Assembly (NCBI RefSeq): GCF_021347895.1 | Contig: NC_067128.1 | Span: forward strand, 1,068,010-1,132,009 | DNA: 64,000 nt | Source of the DNA: Acanthochromis polyacanthus | Lineage: Eukaryota; Chordata; Actinopteri; Pomacentridae | Reading direction: 5' to 3' | Shown here: positions 34,177 through 46,830 of the stretch, one piece after another | Numbering within the stretch: position 1 is the first letter of the stretch | How the letters are laid out: each line of letters opens with the position of its first letter | Made by a program: the position numbers and the translations under genes | Notes under the pieces: generated by a model | Seen by the model: only the letters and a program-made list of their open reading frames with translations | What the model was told of the DNA's origin: nothing | Database searches by the model: none

Positions 34177-34840
34177 CACTCTTGTTCTAATGGACTGGTG
34201 GCGACTCTGAGATCCACCGCTAGCCACGGAACATCCCCGCTGTCTGAGTTTTTTTTTTATTTTCTTAGAACCCACTTTTAATAGCCTGAGACCCAACAAC
34301 CCAGACTAAAGCGACGTGGATCTACATTCCGTCAGAGGAGAGTAAAGGAAGCTTTCTATAATCTATTCACCTGTACAGTGTGGGTTCAGCTGCATTCAGT
34401 CATCTGTTTATTTCCTTTCTTTCTGTTGTATATTTCATTCTTTTTCCACCTTCCACTTTTAGATGACATGCTTTTAAAGGAAAGAAGATCTACTATTTGT
34501 GATATCAGGAAGCAGTCGGGCAGACGTTAAGGTTTTGTTTTCAGGGTTGTGCATTTTATCTGTGCTGTGATTTTTTTTTTTTTTTTTTTTGCTTTTTTTA
34601 TTACAAATTGTAAATATAATTTTTTGTGTGTAGTTTGTATGAGAAGTTTCAGAAGCCCTGCTGATTGAAAGGACCTTGTTGGCAGGAAGCGTGATGATGC
34701 TGTTAGACTGTCCGTAGAGTCCAGCAGTTAGCCTGAAGCAGCAGAAATTACAGCAAGTTTGTCTTTTGTTGCCACCATCGATCCTGTAACCTAAACTCCA
34801 TAGAGCTACAATAAACAACTCGTTGGCTTTTTTACATTCT
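34177..34840 (+). other. hnrnpu 3' UTR
   Basis: Follows the TAA at 34174-34176. It contains a T run (34571-34590) and an AATAAA polyadenylation signal at 34810-34815, followed by a GT/T-rich stretch. A second possible signal (ATTAAA near 35966) would give a much longer UTR. Confidence 0.6.
34810..34815 (+). terminator. hnrnpu polyadenylation signal (AATAAA)
   Basis: Canonical hexamer in ctacAATAAAcaactcg about 635 bp after the stop, with T-rich sequence just downstream (ggcttttttacattc). Confidence 0.55.
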
Positions 34841-36645
34841 CCCTGGCTTATGACTTTTGATTCAGCTCAAAGGTGTGTAACAGACCTTTGACAGGGCGAT
34901 GGCCCGGTTTGCTACGTCAAACCGTACGGACTTCAGCCCGGCTACGAGCTCCTCTAGTATTCCTCTCCACTGTCTTGTCTTTGTCATTTCTAGTCCTCTA
35001 GCTACTCCACTGTAAATTGCTTTGAGAAAGTATTTTGGCCAAGCCATTTTAAGGATAGAAATAAGCCATTTTTAGTGCTGCATTATGCCTTTTTAATCCA
35101 TGTATGTTTAATTTATGCTGAGTTTGGGGCGCTGATGATGCTTGATTCTCAGGAGAAAGTATGTTTTCTAGATTGTCTATCAACGGTTCCTTTAGTGCAG
35201 TAGACTTCTGAGAAACGCCCAGCACTGACCAGTCCACCCAGTATGAGTTTGATGGATTTATTTTTTTAGATTTCACACCACACTTTGAGTTTCTGACGAT
35301 GTGAGTTCAGCACAAAGGCGGGGTAGCTTCTCTTCACCAGCAAACCTAAAGGGCTACACGGCATCGCGACACTTCATTCTAACTCTGCTTTCCAACCCGT
35401 ACGCCGTCGTTCCTTTAGAAGCTCTGTAGGGTTGGTGTTGGCGACTGTGTGGCCCGACAGTAACGGCAGCTCCCCATTCAAACGGCCCGTAACGTCTGGA
35501 AAACCAACCGTTTCCACGACGACTCCGCTGGTGTGTCCGTGTTTTTATTTTCCACATGCCCAGTAAACGTGTAAATATACCACTAATTCAACCATGCACG
35601 AGTTTTCATGAATTAATTGAGTAATAAATGTATTGTGATTAAGGAAGTAATCGGTTTGCCCGCGTACTGCTGTGTGATGAACTGTCGATTCTATTTAATG
35701 TCTGGAGAGTCTGTGCCCTCCTTTTTTATTGTTCTGGATCCATAAATCTAGCCGAATGCAAGCTTTGGGTTTACAGTATAATCTATAATACAACAGACAC
35801 TATATTTTTATCGCTTTGTGTTGCAGGTTGTATATCAGGTCTTTTATTATTAAACCAACAGCGCAAAAGCTTTGAGACATTTTCAGATTTGTTGTCTTTT
35901 CTATCTGACGGTTTTTAATATTTGTGTTAAGAAAATTGGGATTGTATTTTTTTTATTTGTCTCTATTAAAGTTAACAAAGTTGATATACGGTGAAGTTGT
36001 GATTTGTTGCAATGCCTGTATGAGTTTTTAAATGTTTTATTGTCTTCAGTTGATTTAGTGGGACTTTTTTGGCCGTAATGTCATTTTATGCGTCAGATAA
36101 AGTTGATAGAAACGGCAGCGTTTTAAAGGAAGTTCTTCAGTTTTGCAAGAAAATGTTTGACTTTCTCAAGATGCACATCATCCAATTTGGTAATGACCTT
36201 CTGAAAAAGTTCTGACAAGTTAGAAGTTGTTTTAGTTCAACAGAGTTTAGACAGAAACTCGTCTGATTTCAAACTGATCTCTACAACAGTTTCAATCCTT
36301 TACCGACTGCTAGACTTTAGCTCCGAGTCCTGCTGGAAGACAGATGTCATAAAAAGTTTGTAAATTGTTTTATTCCAGGATGTCATTTTGCCCTCTGCTT
36401 TCCAAGGTCTGCTACAGGAAATTGTCTCCGTAGAATGATGCTGCCGCCACCATGCTTATGTGTTGTGATTTTTCAAACCAGATGTTCACTCTGACTGCCA
36501 AAAAGTTGCTCTCAGAAGAACCGATAACCACCAGATTTAAGATTTATCACAAAAGTTTGCTACTTTTACTGTATTTAAAGCCAACAAAGGGTCGATTCTA
36601 CTGGATTTGACGACACCTGATGATGTTTGTGATCGTTATTGACAC

Positions 36646-37624
36646 TAGGGATGTCTGATATTGTCTTTTTCTTGCCAATAACCGATATGCCGATATTGTC
36701 CAACTCTTAATTTCCAACTGTGATATGAACCGATATCTGTGGGCTTCTTAACTAATTCTAGGTAACATCACATAACTCCTGTGGTGGAATTAACACGTCA
36801 TGCCTCATTTTATTGTGATCCCTCATTGGATGCTTTCTTAGATGGAAACATGGTCTGTAAAATAAGAAAACTACTCCAACTGAAGTTCAGCTTCTCGAAA
36901 ATAACATCCAAAACATCTGGACGTGTAAGGATGCAGTTAGGTGATGCAGTTAGAGCTTTGGTAAGCTAATTTGAAGCAGAATTCTGCAGCTTGAGCTCAG
37001 TTTGGAGTGCGAGCTAACGTTAGCCACTAGCCTGCTAGGTAGGTATCAATGCTAGTTTCATCTACAACCTCATCAGAAATCACATCAGGGAGACATTTAG
37101 GGGTAAATTTCATTTAAAAGTACACAACATTTAAAAAATCTCATAATAGTTTATATTATCTAAATTAGTAATAGCATTTTAAAATCCTGTAGAAGCTCAG
37201 TTGAAATGATTAATGTATCAGGCAGCATTAGCAGCTAACATTAGCCTCGTTAGCTCAGTTCTCACTCTCCCTCCCTCTATGAGTCAGTAAATGCCGGCAA
37301 AATCCAGGCATTATTTTATCGGTTTTCATCAAAATATAATCCATAATATACAAATTTCAGCTGAAAATCATTACATGGCAGTGTAAGGCTTGAGTTAAAC
37401 CCCTAACTCCCTGTAAGTACTGGCAATACTGAAGGTACATGAGGTAAAAATGACATTTATTTTTCTTTAATTGTCTCAAGCAACAGTTCACACTCTCCCT
37501 CCCTCTATGAGTCAGTAAATGCCGGCAAAATCCAGGCATTATTTTATCGGTTTTCACGATCGGCAAAAAATACGAGAATGATGTTGACCAATATTAGATT
37601 TTATGCTAATATTGGACATCCCTA
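36646..37624. mobile_element. hAT element (TAGGGATGTC ends) with internal duplication
   Basis: Starts tagggatgtctgatattgtc and ends gctaatattggacatcccta, which are inverted repeats. Flanks attgacac and atcgaaac match at 6 of 8 positions. Inside, a block of about 69 bp (cactctccctccctctatga to tatcggttttca) occurs at about 37262-37330 and again at about 37492-37557. No transposase frame remains. Confidence 0.8.
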
Positions 37625-38001
37625 ATCGAAACATCTTAAATAACTAGATCTGGTATGACACATATTATAACAGACATGGAGAGTTACTGAAATATTGCAT
37701 TTGCTCTGTCATAGCTTAAAATGTTCACAGAAATAGAGCCGAAATCGACCTAAAATCATTGTTCATAAAAATTTCAACATTTCAGGGCTCTGTGTTTTTT
37801 TTTTTTTTAAATAAAATATGCACATTTGGTGCAACACACCAAATAATGAACCACATAGACAGATTAATCCATAATGAAAATAGTCATTAGTTGAAGTCTG
37901 GTTTGTAATATGACTCATTATTAACAATGTAGCATATGGTACAACTTGTAAAAGTAGAAGATTCACTGTTTTTGGTTTTTTTTGCAGTGCAAAAAAGTAT
38001 C

Positions 38002-38042
38002 TTTCTATCTATCTATCTGTCTGTCTGTCTGTCTGTCTGTCC
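38002..38042. repeat. TCTA/TCTG microsatellite
   Basis: ctatctatctatctgtctgt then continued (ctgt)n. Simple tetranucleotide tract. Confidence 0.9.
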
Positions 38043-38664
38043 TTGAACTGCATTTTCTAAACCAAACGTACAAACTTTTGCTGAACTTCTACTTGTGGAG
38101 CATCTTTACAGAGTTTTATTACTTAAGTTGAGCATCTGAATATGTCTTTCACTCCTGTATTTTTGTCCTTTTACAGCACCACCACCTGTGTTTCTTCTTT
38201 TCACTGCTGCATGATGGGAATTCACGTCCCTCCCAGACAGACAGCTGCTGGTCTTCGGTACATTTACCTTCATCCGTAGCATATTAGCGACCGACGAGAC
38301 CCCCCACTCAGACAGCAAACGGGGCGTTAGGTAGGGGCTCTGATTACTGGCCTAAGCCTGATGTAAACACATGGAGAGCCCGGCTTAATGTGAATCCACT
38401 TCATGTTTCTCTGTAGGCGCCCGTGTAGCTCCTTCCCACTGCAAATAAAGCATTACAGCAGCTTTGGCCCTCCACAGCCTAACAAGCCTTGTCAGTCATT
38501 AGGCAAAGTATTTACTCGGCTTTGCAATTTCCTATCGGTGCAAACAGCAAGGTGAAAGACCCGGCAGCTGTATGGATGCATGTGAATGTGGTCATGAATG
38601 TGAAAGGAGCAGACAGAAGCAGCAGGGAGGAGGACGAGCAGCAGCTTTACGTCAAACTAAACAC

Positions 38665-38670
38665 TTTATT
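38665..38670 (-). terminator. lefty polyadenylation signal (AATAAA, minus strand)
   Basis: tttatt on the plus strand, so ggtAATAAAgtg on the minus strand, about 295 bp after the lefty stop. It is followed by a GT-rich region, as expected for cleavage. Confidence 0.6.
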
Positions 38671-38964
38671 TACCAAACATAAACTCATTGATTTTCTGTA
38701 CAGCAGGAAAACACAGATCTGAATGACAGCAGCAGCACGGCCCACACAAATCCAAATTAAAAAAATATCAGAATTTACAAACTATATAGAAGTGCTTGTG
38801 GAGGGAGGTGGAGTTCAGTGGAAGCAGAACGTCTCCCAGCAGATTTAAATATAAAGTACTACACGTGTTCAAACCCTTAAATATATCAACACCCAAATGA
38901 AAAAACACCATAACCTGCCTGTATTTCTGTGATTACAGGACGGTTACAGCTGCTTCCTGTGACT

Positions 38965-39289
38965 TCATACTATGGAGACGTTGTCCATCGTGCACGCACA
39001 CCTCTCCACTATCATGTTGGGGAACTCGGCCACCTCGATCTCGGTGTAGTCTCCCTTCTTCACCAGGTACATGATGGGCAGCGGTGCGCTTTCGGACACC
39101 GTGCACCGCCGCTCTCCGTAACCGTAGTTGCGTTTCGGCTGTTTGCATCCTCCGGTGCACCTGAAGGCCTGGTAGCCCGCCGGCTCGATGATCCAGTACT
39201 GAGTCCAGGTGAGTGAGCGGAAGTTGATGAAGTGCTGTTCTCTGCAGCAGGTGTCTTTGTTCTGGTGGACGTCACAGTCGCCTCGAGAA
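38965..39289 (-). CDS. lft: lefty exon 4: cysteine-knot domain and stop
   Basis: Starts SRGDCDVHQNKDTCCREQHF and ends in ERCACTMDNVSIV then TGA at 38965-38967. Eight cysteines are visible. The correct frame is hidden among open frames on both strands, so it must be read through the exon 3 join. Confidence 0.95.
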
Positions 39290-40746
39290 CTGAGGAAAAA
39301 ACGATGAGGAGAATTGGATGACTATAGATTCTATATGTTAAAGAAGCACTGAGGGGGGTGGGGTGGCCTTGATGAAGATCTAAGGGGCCCTGAATCACTT
39401 AGCTGCACCTCTGCTTGCATTACAGTTGTACTTTATAAGCATTTAGTTGTCTTTTTAGTTGGTAAAAACACCTAAATAGAGCACATAGGCTTTCTGTACA
39501 GGTTATTTTCTAGTGTCAGCCACTAATTTGCTGCTAATTTATGAGTAAACTAACGCCCCTGTGCCACTCTCAGGTAACAAGCAATTAGAGGGCTAATTGT
39601 CACGCTGATACAATATCCTGTATATCAAAAGTTCGCGCCCTTACCCGTACTCTTCGAGGTTGAGTGTGTAGAGGATGAGCTCGGGCTTCCCCAAGGTGTT
39701 GTCCGTCTGCTTCTGGGTGGTAAAGCGGACACTCTTGGCCATCTCTGCCGCGTAGCTGCCAGGTCTGTCGCCCTCGATCCACACCTCCAGGTGCATAGGT
39801 GTCTTCTGCTGCGTCTTGGACCAATAGTGCACCGCCTGGGTGACATCAAAGCTCTTCCAGCCTGTTTCGTGAATGGGGATCAACCTGTGAACATAATGAG
39901 GACGATTAATTAAACGCAGATCTTTCCTGGAGATCAACACGGATGAGTTCTAATTAAGATCCCCCCACTGCGTTCACGGTAATGTGACTGAAACGATCTC
40001 TTACCGGGAGTCTATCAGAGATGTCCGGTTGGATCCGTTGGGCAGCACCTCCACCCAGTAGATGCTCACTCTGGCGTTGTTCACGGGCCGGTGGTGCCTC
40101 GTCGCCATGGTGAAGCGTTTGGTGTGGGAAGCCTGCTGGTAGAGCTTCAGCTCCGCCATGGTCACCTCGCTGTTTTCCGGGATCCTCGCCTCCATGTCGA
40201 ACACCATGCGATGCCGGGTGGCATCAGAGTACACGTACTCTCCAGAAATATCTGAACACAAAACATTTCAACAATATGAGTCAATTTTTTTCTGTAAAAT
40301 AACGTAAAATGGTGATTTGGTGAATCTACTTTGGTGCGTAAAAGTTTCTTTGCGCACCAAGCGTCACAATTACGCACCGGATTGACTGCAAGGTTCAGCT
40401 ATTATCTATGTCAAAACTATTATCAAATGATTTCATGTAGATTGCATGTTATATTTAGTTAAAAATGGGATGGATTTTTACCTGCATTGCCAGGGATTCC
40501 TCGCAGGATGCCCACCAAACTGGGCAAAGATCTGCGTCTTCTGCTGTGGTGCATCTTCAGCATGGACAAGTATTTATTCTTGATATGCGCCGGAATAACC
40601 AGATTCTCCAAATCCCTCTTATGGATGTTTGGAACTTCATCCAACCCCAGTTTCTGCAGCAGTGCATCCTTCATATCCTCATGCGTAAAAGCTTTGGCGA
40701 CTCCGAAGAGAACGGTGCCCAGGAGATAAGCGCGGAGGAAATCCAT
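38965..40746 (-). CDS. lft: lefty (TGF-beta superfamily Nodal antagonist), complete four-exon gene
   Basis: Exons 40746-40482, 40251-40005, 39884-39645 and 39289-38965, all GT-AG, join to 1077 nt (358 residues). Signal peptide residues 1-20 (MDFLRAYLLGTVLFGVAKAF). Prodomain motif LVIPAHIKNKY. Basic cleavage sites RRRR at 69-72 and RHHR at 140-143 correspond to the two RxxR sites of mammalian LEFTY. N-glycosylation sequon in GSNRTSLIDSR. Ligand part has the cysteine-knot blocks TCCREQHF, FRCTGGCKQP and ERCAC. As in LEFTY, the WIIEPAGY long-helix region is atypical and the dimerising cysteine appears absent. Lefty is secreted and blocks Nodal and its co-receptors in mesendoderm and left-right patterning. 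The C-terminus after CAC is short (TMDNVSIV). Whether it is lft1 or lft2 of the zebrafish scheme is not settled. Confidence 0.97.
39645..39884 (-). CDS. lft: lefty exon 3: prodomain to ligand
   Basis: Residues 171-251: LIPIHETGWKSFDVTQAVHY then WSKTQQKTPMHLEVWIEGDR to LILYTLNLEEYG. HESGWKAFDVTEAVNFW and LHTLDLRDYG are the human equivalents. Confidence 0.96.
40005..40251 (-). CDS. lft: lefty exon 2: prodomain
   Basis: Residues 89-171: ISGEYVYSDATRHRMVFDME, ELKLYQQASHTKRF, RHHR at 140-143 and VLPNGSNRTSLIDSR. The last block is almost identical to human LEFTY (DGSNRTSLIDSR). Confidence 0.96.
40482..40746 (-). CDS. lft: lefty exon 1: signal peptide and first cleavage site
   Basis: 88 codons plus one base. 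The start chosen is the ATG at 40746 because it gives a hydrophobic signal peptide; the frame is open further upstream but only as leader. Ends SLVGILRGIPGNA. Donor GTAAAA. Confidence 0.95.
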
Positions 40747-40830
40747 GAGGAGAAACTTCAGCGTGGCGAACAGCAGGACAGTAGCACAGGTCACCCAAAA
40801 TACAGAGTCCCTCCCGACTCTCCTCTGGCC

Positions 40831-40839
40831 TCTTATATT
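40831..40839 (-). promoter_or_regulatory. TATA-like box upstream of lefty
   Basis: On the minus strand gcaaTATAAGaggcc lies about 90 bp before the lefty ATG, which would place the start site near 40803 and give a 5' UTR of about 60 nt. A second AT-rich candidate (cacttaaatatcc) lies near 40936-40943. Confidence 0.5.
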
Positions 40840-43279
40840 GCTGCGACCCTCCCAGTCGTTCGCACTTTGTTGATGGGGGCAGGGACCCTTATCAGAACAA
40901 AGGTGCGACAATATACAGCCCCATCCCGAGCTGGATATTTAAGTGGCCATACTTCAAACAGCAGCAGTTAGACTCGAGTGTCATCTGTATTGTAATTTCT
41001 CCATAGTTTCACTAAAACTATGCTTGATGTGGATGTATTATGGGATGTATCTGATGCCAATTAGGATCAAAGTACAGGTGATTAATCAGTCATTTCTCAT
41101 GTAAAAAGGGCTAAATTAAATGCTTCAGCCTCTTTAAATGTGCAGATTTGCTGATTTTCCTCAGTATTTTCTGTAAATTAGAGGTTTGTGTCATATAAAG
41201 GAAGCACTGGGCTGGTGGCACTTTGACATTTAGGAGTTTTTTTTCTGTTTTTTTACAAAACAAGGAAACTACTGGATGCATAATAATGATTTTTAAAAAA
41301 GCAGTGTTGGTTGATCTTGATATGGGGCAATATGAAACAGCACATGTATAATTACATTTTCTTCATGCATTTTATGTTTAAATAATGGAAACTTTCTGAT
41401 AAGGTGCAGCAAATGTTAAAAAAGAATCTCTTTTAGGAGTTTTCCAACCCTTAGAAAGAAGACCTTTTGAGGGAGTAGATGATTTTCTGGCAGGAATGTA
41501 ACACATTTAATGTAAACAAATATTACCAACTATTCCTTGTAACTGTTTTTTGTCTGACTTTCAGTAAAATCAGGAAATAAGTGATTGATGTGACTTCTGA
41601 CCACCAGATGTGTTTATTTGATGGAGCTTTAGTGCTTCGTTTCTTTATCTTGACGCTTTAATTTGTCCTGAATTAGACCTCTTTCCTGCTGCACATGTGT
41701 CCCAGACAGACATCTCTTGACCCTGTGAACCTGAAGTGGCCTCTCCTCGTCTACACCCTCCTCTCTGCAGTGTGAGCATTCCACCGGACGATGTCAGGCC
41801 GGCCGGTCTGGCAGCAGTCTGTCACACTGTGGGCTCATTTCTGTTGTAAAAACAGTTCTGGTGGAAGTTTGGGACTGAAAAGCAGCAGTTTGGTTCTAAT
41901 GTGTACCCCAGAACTGGGAGGAGGGGAGCAGAGGATCTGATGTTTATTGGGCACTCTGTCAGCCATTCTTGGCCCACTCCAGCAGATTAAAATTATTAGC
42001 CAAACAGACAGTTAATCCGGGGGCCGGGGGGGCCGGCGTGGATGTGGATTGGGGCAGGCTCTTCACAGGTTGGTGATTATCTGATTCCATTGCGAGGATT
42101 TGCCGTGCCTTTTTTGTCACACAAACATTAGAAGAGGGCTGCTCTCGCCCAGAGGCTTGTGTATTGGGCTGTGTTTGCTCAGAGATGTCAGACAGACTGA
42201 AGGGGCTCACAGGAAGAGCAAATGACAGATGACTGCCAGACACGAGCACAGCAGCTACAGAAACAAGGCTAGTTATTAATTAGAGCTCTGATAGCACATG
42301 AGGCGTCCATGTGTGGGACAGATGAGGGAGATACTGTCAAATAAGAAGCAAAGTCAGCTGCATGTGATCACAAGCAAGGAACTGGATTCTGGTTTTCTAT
42401 CAAATCCTGTGCATGCAACATTTTATAGAAAGAAAACTAGTGTTTAGCTGCCATGTATAGCTGTAAATATGTCTTAAATATATGCTTAAATTGATTAAAA
42501 GTTCAGACTTACTGACCTTTCTATCCATGGTGGATAGAACTGCGGTGCAACAGAAAAATTAAGGATTTATATCTACCTGCATATGTGCAAAAGTAAATTA
42601 GATGTAAGTGTGTGCAGCTGGACTAACTCATGACGAGGAATCTGGAATGCATTTTCCTTTTTGTGTTTTAACGTACATAACTGTAATTTTATTGCAAGAA
42701 CATGTCAAAATGTGTTGTTTTTGCAGATTTTTATGTCAGAGTATCCTGAAATATGGAGGCCTCTTTTACAATTTAGCTGAAAAATCAGAATCAGAATCTC
42801 TTTATTGCAATGTGAATTGAAAGTGAAGTCCTTAAAGTGCAAAATAAAATAAAATAAAACAAATGACAAAATCAAACAAAAAAACACATAAGACCATCGA
42901 TATCAAAACATTCATCAAAACAATCATAAAATCATCCAATAAAACATTGTGCATATATATTTTCATCAAAAACATTAGTTTTGACTTAATACAGTCTTCA
43001 GTTTTAATCATGAGACACTTTATTCTCTGATTTTATTCGTTTAAGTGATGAGGACTGTGGTCATTAATTATGTATTGATCAACTGAGAAAACACTACAAA
43101 CCAGCCAGCATTTCCCTAAAAGCCTCATTTTCAGACTAGATGTTATAAAAAACCTTAAAACCAGAGTGACACTGTGCGCAGGACAGCCGTGCACGTTGCT
43201 GAACCATCATGGCCACAGATTAGCCTGGATCAGTACAAACTGACTTATTTATGATCAGTCCTCTCCCCCACAGGTAAAG

Positions 43280-43620
43280 GTCCAACAGGCCCATCAGATG
43301 GAGGTCAGACATGTAAATTAAGAGCTCATCCATTGTCCAGTCCAGCCAAAGGCCGGTCTGAGTGCTACAGCCCATAATAGCAGCCTCTGCCCCAGCCCCA
43401 CATTAACAGCCCCTCATTTGGGAAATTAAGATGGCCTTTGTGTGACATTTCTCAGTCTTTCTTCCTTCCCTTTGCCAATCAAAGACGAGCTGCCTGGTTC
43501 AAAGCTGCTCCTTTAGGTGCCATTTCTTCTCAATCAAAGGCCAAAGAGCTCCACAATCAACAACTCAGGTGTTAATTAGCATGCAGCTCATTAGCATTCT
43601 AAAGCAGTCCAGTTTATGGT
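43280..43620. promoter_or_regulatory. possible enhancer with TCF/LEF and homeodomain motifs
   Basis: Two CAATCAAAG words (43476-43484 and 43531-43539) fit TCF/LEF sites (CTTTGATTG). Nearby are ttaattagc at 43572-43580 and ctcattagcatt. The block has no ORF and is free of recognised repeats. A regulatory role is inferred from motif density only. Confidence 0.3.
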
Positions 43621-44850
43621 CATCCCCTCTGTTTGTGAAGCATGAGGTCCTCTGCTGGCTGTTTGTAGGAGGCTTCTGGGAGATAAATATCACGGTTTTC
43701 CATCTGCATTAAGGTATAGCATCTCATTAGAAGGTCTCCATGGAAACAGAGTCAATATTGAACTTGTGCTGGTGGCCGCCATCATCCTCCACTTCCTGAC
43801 ACCTGCTTTATCTCCACACCAAATATTTGGAGGAACCAGGAGATCTAGTTTGCACCTTAATGGACCAAACAGGCTGCTTCTTTTCTTTTCTTTTCTTTTC
43901 AAACTTCGTTCCTCAGACGTTCAGGAAGCTCCGTGTCTGCATCAGATCCATCCATCCGGCTGCCAATAATCATCGATCAGTCTGAGACAGAGGAGGAGGG
44001 AAAAGAAGGGGCAGATCTGTGCAAAGGACAAAGCAGATCTTACCTCCACGTGCAAACAAACCTCCAGTCTGGTTGCATTTCACACAGCTAATGATGCTCA
44101 ATCAGCGGCTCTAATCCCAGCGGAGACTTAACCAGATATACAGACACGATTAGTGAGAAATATGTTTACCAAGCTTTGATTAAATCCACCCAGAGGAGAC
44201 TTTTTGGTGGATTCTGGACCAATACAGTCAGAGTGGATCATTTATGTGGCTGTAAATTCAATAAAACTAAAATATTCTGCAACTTGTGCACGACAGAAAT
44301 GTGTAAAATCCACTTTAAACCAACCAGGAAAGAGCCTGCAGACAGATGCATGGAGGCACAGTGGACACTAGAGGGCGCTACAGCACAGCAGATACACTTT
44401 AAAGCAGCTTTCTGTGTTAGAAACAGTATTTTCAATGTGTAATATTCAGTTACTGTCTTATTTTGATATTTGGATTGTTGTCTCATCCTCCCTCTGATAT
44501 ATTTTTTTATTATTTTTATTTAAATTCATTTCTAAAAGTGTATTTTCAGTCACTGTATTTATTGAGTCCTTCAATTGTGCGGTTGAAATCTTAAATAGCA
44601 AGAAAAAAGTTTGAAATCTCTTTTCTCATTCATGTTTAGAATATCTATATATTATATTTTTGCTGAATATATTTCTAACGTTAAGCAGGAAAGCAGCTTC
44701 CAGACTTGAATTAATGACGTCAGCAGGGAAGCACAGGTCTACAGAGACCCACTGAGATTAAATAATTCATTAAAATTGATTTATATATAATAAATCATAC
44801 CATAGGTCACCTCAGGCCACTTCACATAGCGAGACCAAGACCTTCAAATA

Positions 44851-45165
44851 TTAACCCTCATTTATGGGAATCAAAAAATCCCAAAAATCAGCCAAAGAAT
44901 TCCCCAAATTTCTGAAAAATTGCAAAACCTCCAGGAAGAAAATTCCAATAACTCCTTAAAATTTTCCCTGAAAAGTTTTATTTGAAAAATCCCCCAAATT
45001 TGGCTAGAAAATTTTTGTAAATATTTTCAAAAAACGAGTTAAATCTTCCAGAAAAAAAATCCTAAAAATATCTAAAGTGATTCCACATGTATCAGTAAAA
45101 CTTCCGATATTTTCTTTAAGAACGTAAGAACAAAAGGAACCAAAATCCAGTGAAATTCACTGTGC
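44851..45165 (+). mobile_element. piggyBac-type MITE, copy 4 (half element)
   Basis: Begins TTAA then ccctcatttatgg (terminus already decayed) and follows the family to the start of the central palindrome (aatccagtgaaattcactg), where it stops. The second half and its TTAA are absent. Confidence 0.75.
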
Positions 45166-45827
45166 TTTTAAATGCTGTTTCTGATAAATACTGGAGCCAA
45201 AGCAGCCGGCTGAGCTTCAGATTACGGCTGATCACAGTTAAAATCTGTTGTTTTGGACACGTCTAGTATGATGAGCAGCTTTTCTGTCGTTGCATGCAGG
45301 AGGAATCACTTATTCTCTGAACTGCTGAAGGTTTCTGCTGGTTTTTAGACCCACTCTGTCTGCTTCATGCTGCTTTGGAGGCTGTGAATCATTAATAGAT
45401 GAACTCTGATGGACTCAGCTCCTCTAAAGGATTCAGACTGGTAATGACAGGTCAGAGCAGCACACAGGGAACACAGATGACTTTATATGTTGTGTTTTGG
45501 TTGCCAAATAGTGCTTACACTTACTGGTATTTAAGGCTTGACTGTCTGTTTCTGTGCAGCGTTATGTGTGATTGATGCATGTTTGCTGTTTTTACTCAGA
45601 ATAATTGAGAAGAAGGGCAGTTTAGTAACCACTTGTAAAAAGTTTTATTCAGAAATCCACAGAGATGGAAGGATAGCTGACAGGTTTCAGTGTAATAATA
45701 AGCAGAAACAGTGGACACAAAATTAAAATACCTGCTCAAAAAATCCTCTAGAGCCGGGCAAAGATAAAACATCTGGCTGAAGTGACAAGAAGAGCCACAG
45801 TATTTGTCACATTCATGTTCCACTTCT

Positions 45828-46189
45828 AGGGCTGCACAGTGTCGTAGTGGTTAGCACTGTCGCCTTGCAGCAAGAAGATCCCCGGTTCAAATCCCGGCCT
45901 GGGATCTTTCTGCATGGAGTTTGCATGTTCTCCCTGTGCATGCGTGGGTTTTCTCCGGGTACTCCGGCTTCCTCCCACAGTCCAAAAACATGCTGAGGTT
46001 AATTGGTTACTCTAAATTGTCCGTAGGTGTGAATGTGAGTGTGATTGTGTGTCTGTATATGTAGCCCTGTGACAGACTGGTGACCTGTCCAGGGTGTCCC
46101 CTGCCTTCACCCGAGTCAGCTGGGATAGACTCCAGCACCCCCCATGACCCTAGTGAGGATAAAGTGGTGAATAGAGAATGGATGGATGG
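45828..46189 (+). mobile_element. tRNA-derived SINE with 13-bp target duplication
   Basis: A-box-like tagtggttagc (45845-45855) and B-box ggttcaaatcc (45884-45894) give a tRNA-like head. The body (gcatggagtttgcatgttct, ctccggcttcctcccacag, ttaattggttactctaaatt) is the standard teleost SINE body, ending (atgg)n. Flanked by exact 13-bp repeats atgttccacttct (45815-45827 and 46190-46202). Complete and relatively recent. Confidence 0.92.
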
Positions 46190-46830
46190 ATGTTCCACTT
46201 CTGTGTTTATTCCAGAAGAAATGGTCCCAGTGCAGGAGGCTTAGCCTTAATAAGTCCCAGCTGAGCACATGAACTGGTGGATGATATCCTCTCTGATGAG
46301 AACGTTTTTTATGAGGCTCAGCTTTTTTAACAATCAATGTGTAAATTATTATATATGTATTTTCTGTGATTTTATTAGCTATCTGTAATTTAACAAAACA
46401 GGGAGAAAATCTGGAAAATAAACGGTTACAATGTGCAACTAAAACTTTTTAAAATGTTCTTTTCTTAACTGTTATCTTTATCTTATGATCTTTATTAAAA
46501 ATAAGTCATTAAAATGATCTGGAAGTATGAACTCGCCTGGAATAAAACATTTATATAGACTCACAATCTGTAACATCATTTTACCACTCTTACTGTCAGT
46601 TATTATATATATTAGTTATTATATATATGTATATATGTGTGTGTGTGTCCGGGATGGATGAAGTAGATGTTCTCTGATCTTGTTGAATCTTTCCAGACTC
46701 TCCAGCTCCTGGACTGACGCACTCCTCCTCAGCACTGCGTAGCTTCCAGAACACCTCCATGAACTCCTGCAGCAGTTAAAGGGCCAGCTGTTTATTCTGA
46801 TCTGGAGGAGGAAGAGGTGTCGTCTGCACA

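Larger units (their letters stand above)
34841..38640. other. hnrnpu-lefty intergenic region (tail to tail)
   Basis: 3.8 kb between two 3' ends. It holds one hAT element (36646-37624), a (TCTA)n/(TCTG)n microsatellite at about 38002-38042, and otherwise nothing recognised. A moderately GC-rich unclassified stretch is at 38270-38640. Confidence 0.6.

Noticed and set aside
40465..40971. 168-aa plus-strand frame
   Set aside because: Antisense of lefty exon 1 and promoter.
45845..45894. tRNA-like A and B boxes
   Set aside because: They belong to the SINE head; no cloverleaf or anticodon arm supports a functional tRNA gene.
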